From Paenibacillus yonginensis (GTDB lineage Bacteria > Bacillota > Bacilli > Paenibacillales > Paenibacillaceae), in contig NZ_CP014167.1 of NCBI RefSeq assembly GCF_001685395.1, positions 3,601,501 to 3,665,500 on the forward strand: DNA of 64,000 nt, written 5' to 3'. The translations under genes were made by a program, and so were the position numbers. Shown in pieces: positions 63,589-64,000 of this stretch. Positions within the stretch are counted from its first letter, which is position 1. Each line of letters opens with the position of its first letter. The notes under the pieces were generated by a model. The model was not told where the DNA came from, searched no databases, and worked only from the letters and a program-made list of their open reading frames with translations.

Positions 63589-63805
63589 TGTGGATAACCT
63601 CGACAAAAACAATGGTTTGAGCTGATAGCACACTAAAATTATCATTGTCAAAGCGGATAAGCCGTGGATGATGGGGATGAATTGGTGTATTTCTGAAAAA
63701 TCCCCTCATCTGTTGTTCCGATCTTATCACCGCTATGGATAAACTGTGAATGAAAAGAAGTCAACCGGGAGCTCCAAAGTCGCATGGAAGGGAATTTGGG
63801 GATAA
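63589..63805 (+). other. Cluster of DnaA-box-like sites
   Basis: Between the rRNA terminator and ctsR there is no gene. One perfect TGTGGATAA (63589-63597) is followed by TATGGATAA (63735-63743) and TGGGGATAA (63797-63805), each one base off, plus two weaker matches near 63654 and 63665, all in the same orientation. Confidence 0.4.
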
Positions 63806-63840
63806 ACAAGCGGATATTGTTAAACGAAGTTTAATTCTAT

Positions 63841-63883
63841 ATAAAAAATAAAGACCACCGTTGAAGTTATCAACAGTGGTCTT
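63841..63883 (-). terminator. Terminator of the rRNA operon
   Basis: AAGACCAC and GTGGTCTT arms with an inner GTTGA/TCAAC pairing, followed by TATTTTTTAT on the minus strand, immediately after the 5S gene. Confidence 0.92.
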
Positions 63884-63889
63884 CAGTTC

Positions 63890-64000
63890 GCTTGGCGGCG
63901 TCCTACTCTCCCAGGACCCTGCGGTCCAAGTACCATCGGCGCTGGAGGGCTTAACGGTCGTGTTCGGGATGGGTACGTGTGGAACCCCTCCGCCATCGCC
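63890..64000 (-). rRNA. rrf: 5S ribosomal RNA (5' end outside the window)
   Basis: The minus strand begins at the right edge with GGCGATGGCGGAGGGGTTCC, contains the conserved CCCATCCCGAACACGACCGT (loop B/C region) and ends CGCCGCCAAGCG. About 111 of an expected 117 bases are present, so only the first few are missing. It is the last gene of an rRNA operon transcribed towards ctsR. Confidence 0.97.

Noticed and set aside
63541..63850. Replication origin near ctsR
   Set aside because: DnaA-like boxes exist, but there is no dnaA/dnaN, no AT-rich unwinding region or trio motif, and the box matches are few.

Overview
The window is a stretch of core chromosome from a low-GC Gram-positive, endospore-forming bacterium, most likely Paenibacillus or a close relative. 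This is inferred from protein sequences (RpoB, RpoC, L33, sigma-H), strong AGGAGG ribosome binding sites, frequent TTG/GTG starts, T-box and L10-type leaders, sporulation genes (sigH, cwlD), and a gene order that closely follows the origin-proximal region of Bacillus subtilis. Nearly every gene is on the minus strand, so the biological reading direction runs from the right edge (5S rRNA) to the left edge.

In the direction of transcription the layout is as follows. The end of an rRNA operon (5S, 63890-64000) is followed by the CtsR regulon operon ctsR-mcsA-mcsB-clpC. A group IIC intron (56585-58467) sits directly behind the clpC terminator. Then come radA and disA, pssA, one isolated plus-strand gene of unknown function (52561-52956), the PIN/TRAM protein YacL, ispD-ispF and gltX. 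A cysteine T-box precedes cysE-cysS-mrnC-rlmB-rae1, and sigH follows. Next are rpmG-secE-nusG-rplK-rplA, then rplJ-rplL behind an L10 leader, a methyltransferase, rpoB-rpoC, and ybxF-rpsL-rpsG-fusA-tuf. A second, unrelated group II intron (about 23654-25591) sits directly behind the tuf terminator. Behind it runs the S10-spc-alpha superoperon rpsJ to rplQ (23340 down to 8091), which includes secY, adk, map and infA. Then come truA, a zinc-ribbon protein, rplM-rpsI, cysH-sat, cwlD and salA/mrp. The window ends inside another copy of the group IIC intron (1-1385), directly behind the salA terminator.

Most genes supply the transcription and translation machinery: RNA polymerase, about 30 ribosomal proteins, initiation and elongation factors, Sec translocase subunits and rRNA modification or RNA decay enzymes. 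Around these are protein quality control (McsB/ClpC), c-di-AMP and DNA repair (DisA, RadA), isoprenoid and phospholipid synthesis, cysteine supply and charging (Sat, CysH, CysE, CysS), and sporulation functions.

The least ordinary features are regulatory or mobile. Three group II introns all sit immediately after rho-independent terminators. Two of them are near-identical direct repeats bracketing the roughly 55 kb translation cluster. A candidate sigma-E promoter for cwlD is embedded in the sat terminator hairpin, so that read-through and sporulation transcripts would fold differently. I found no CRISPR array, tRNA gene, prophage or defence system. Promoter and terminator calls come from reading consensus elements by eye.
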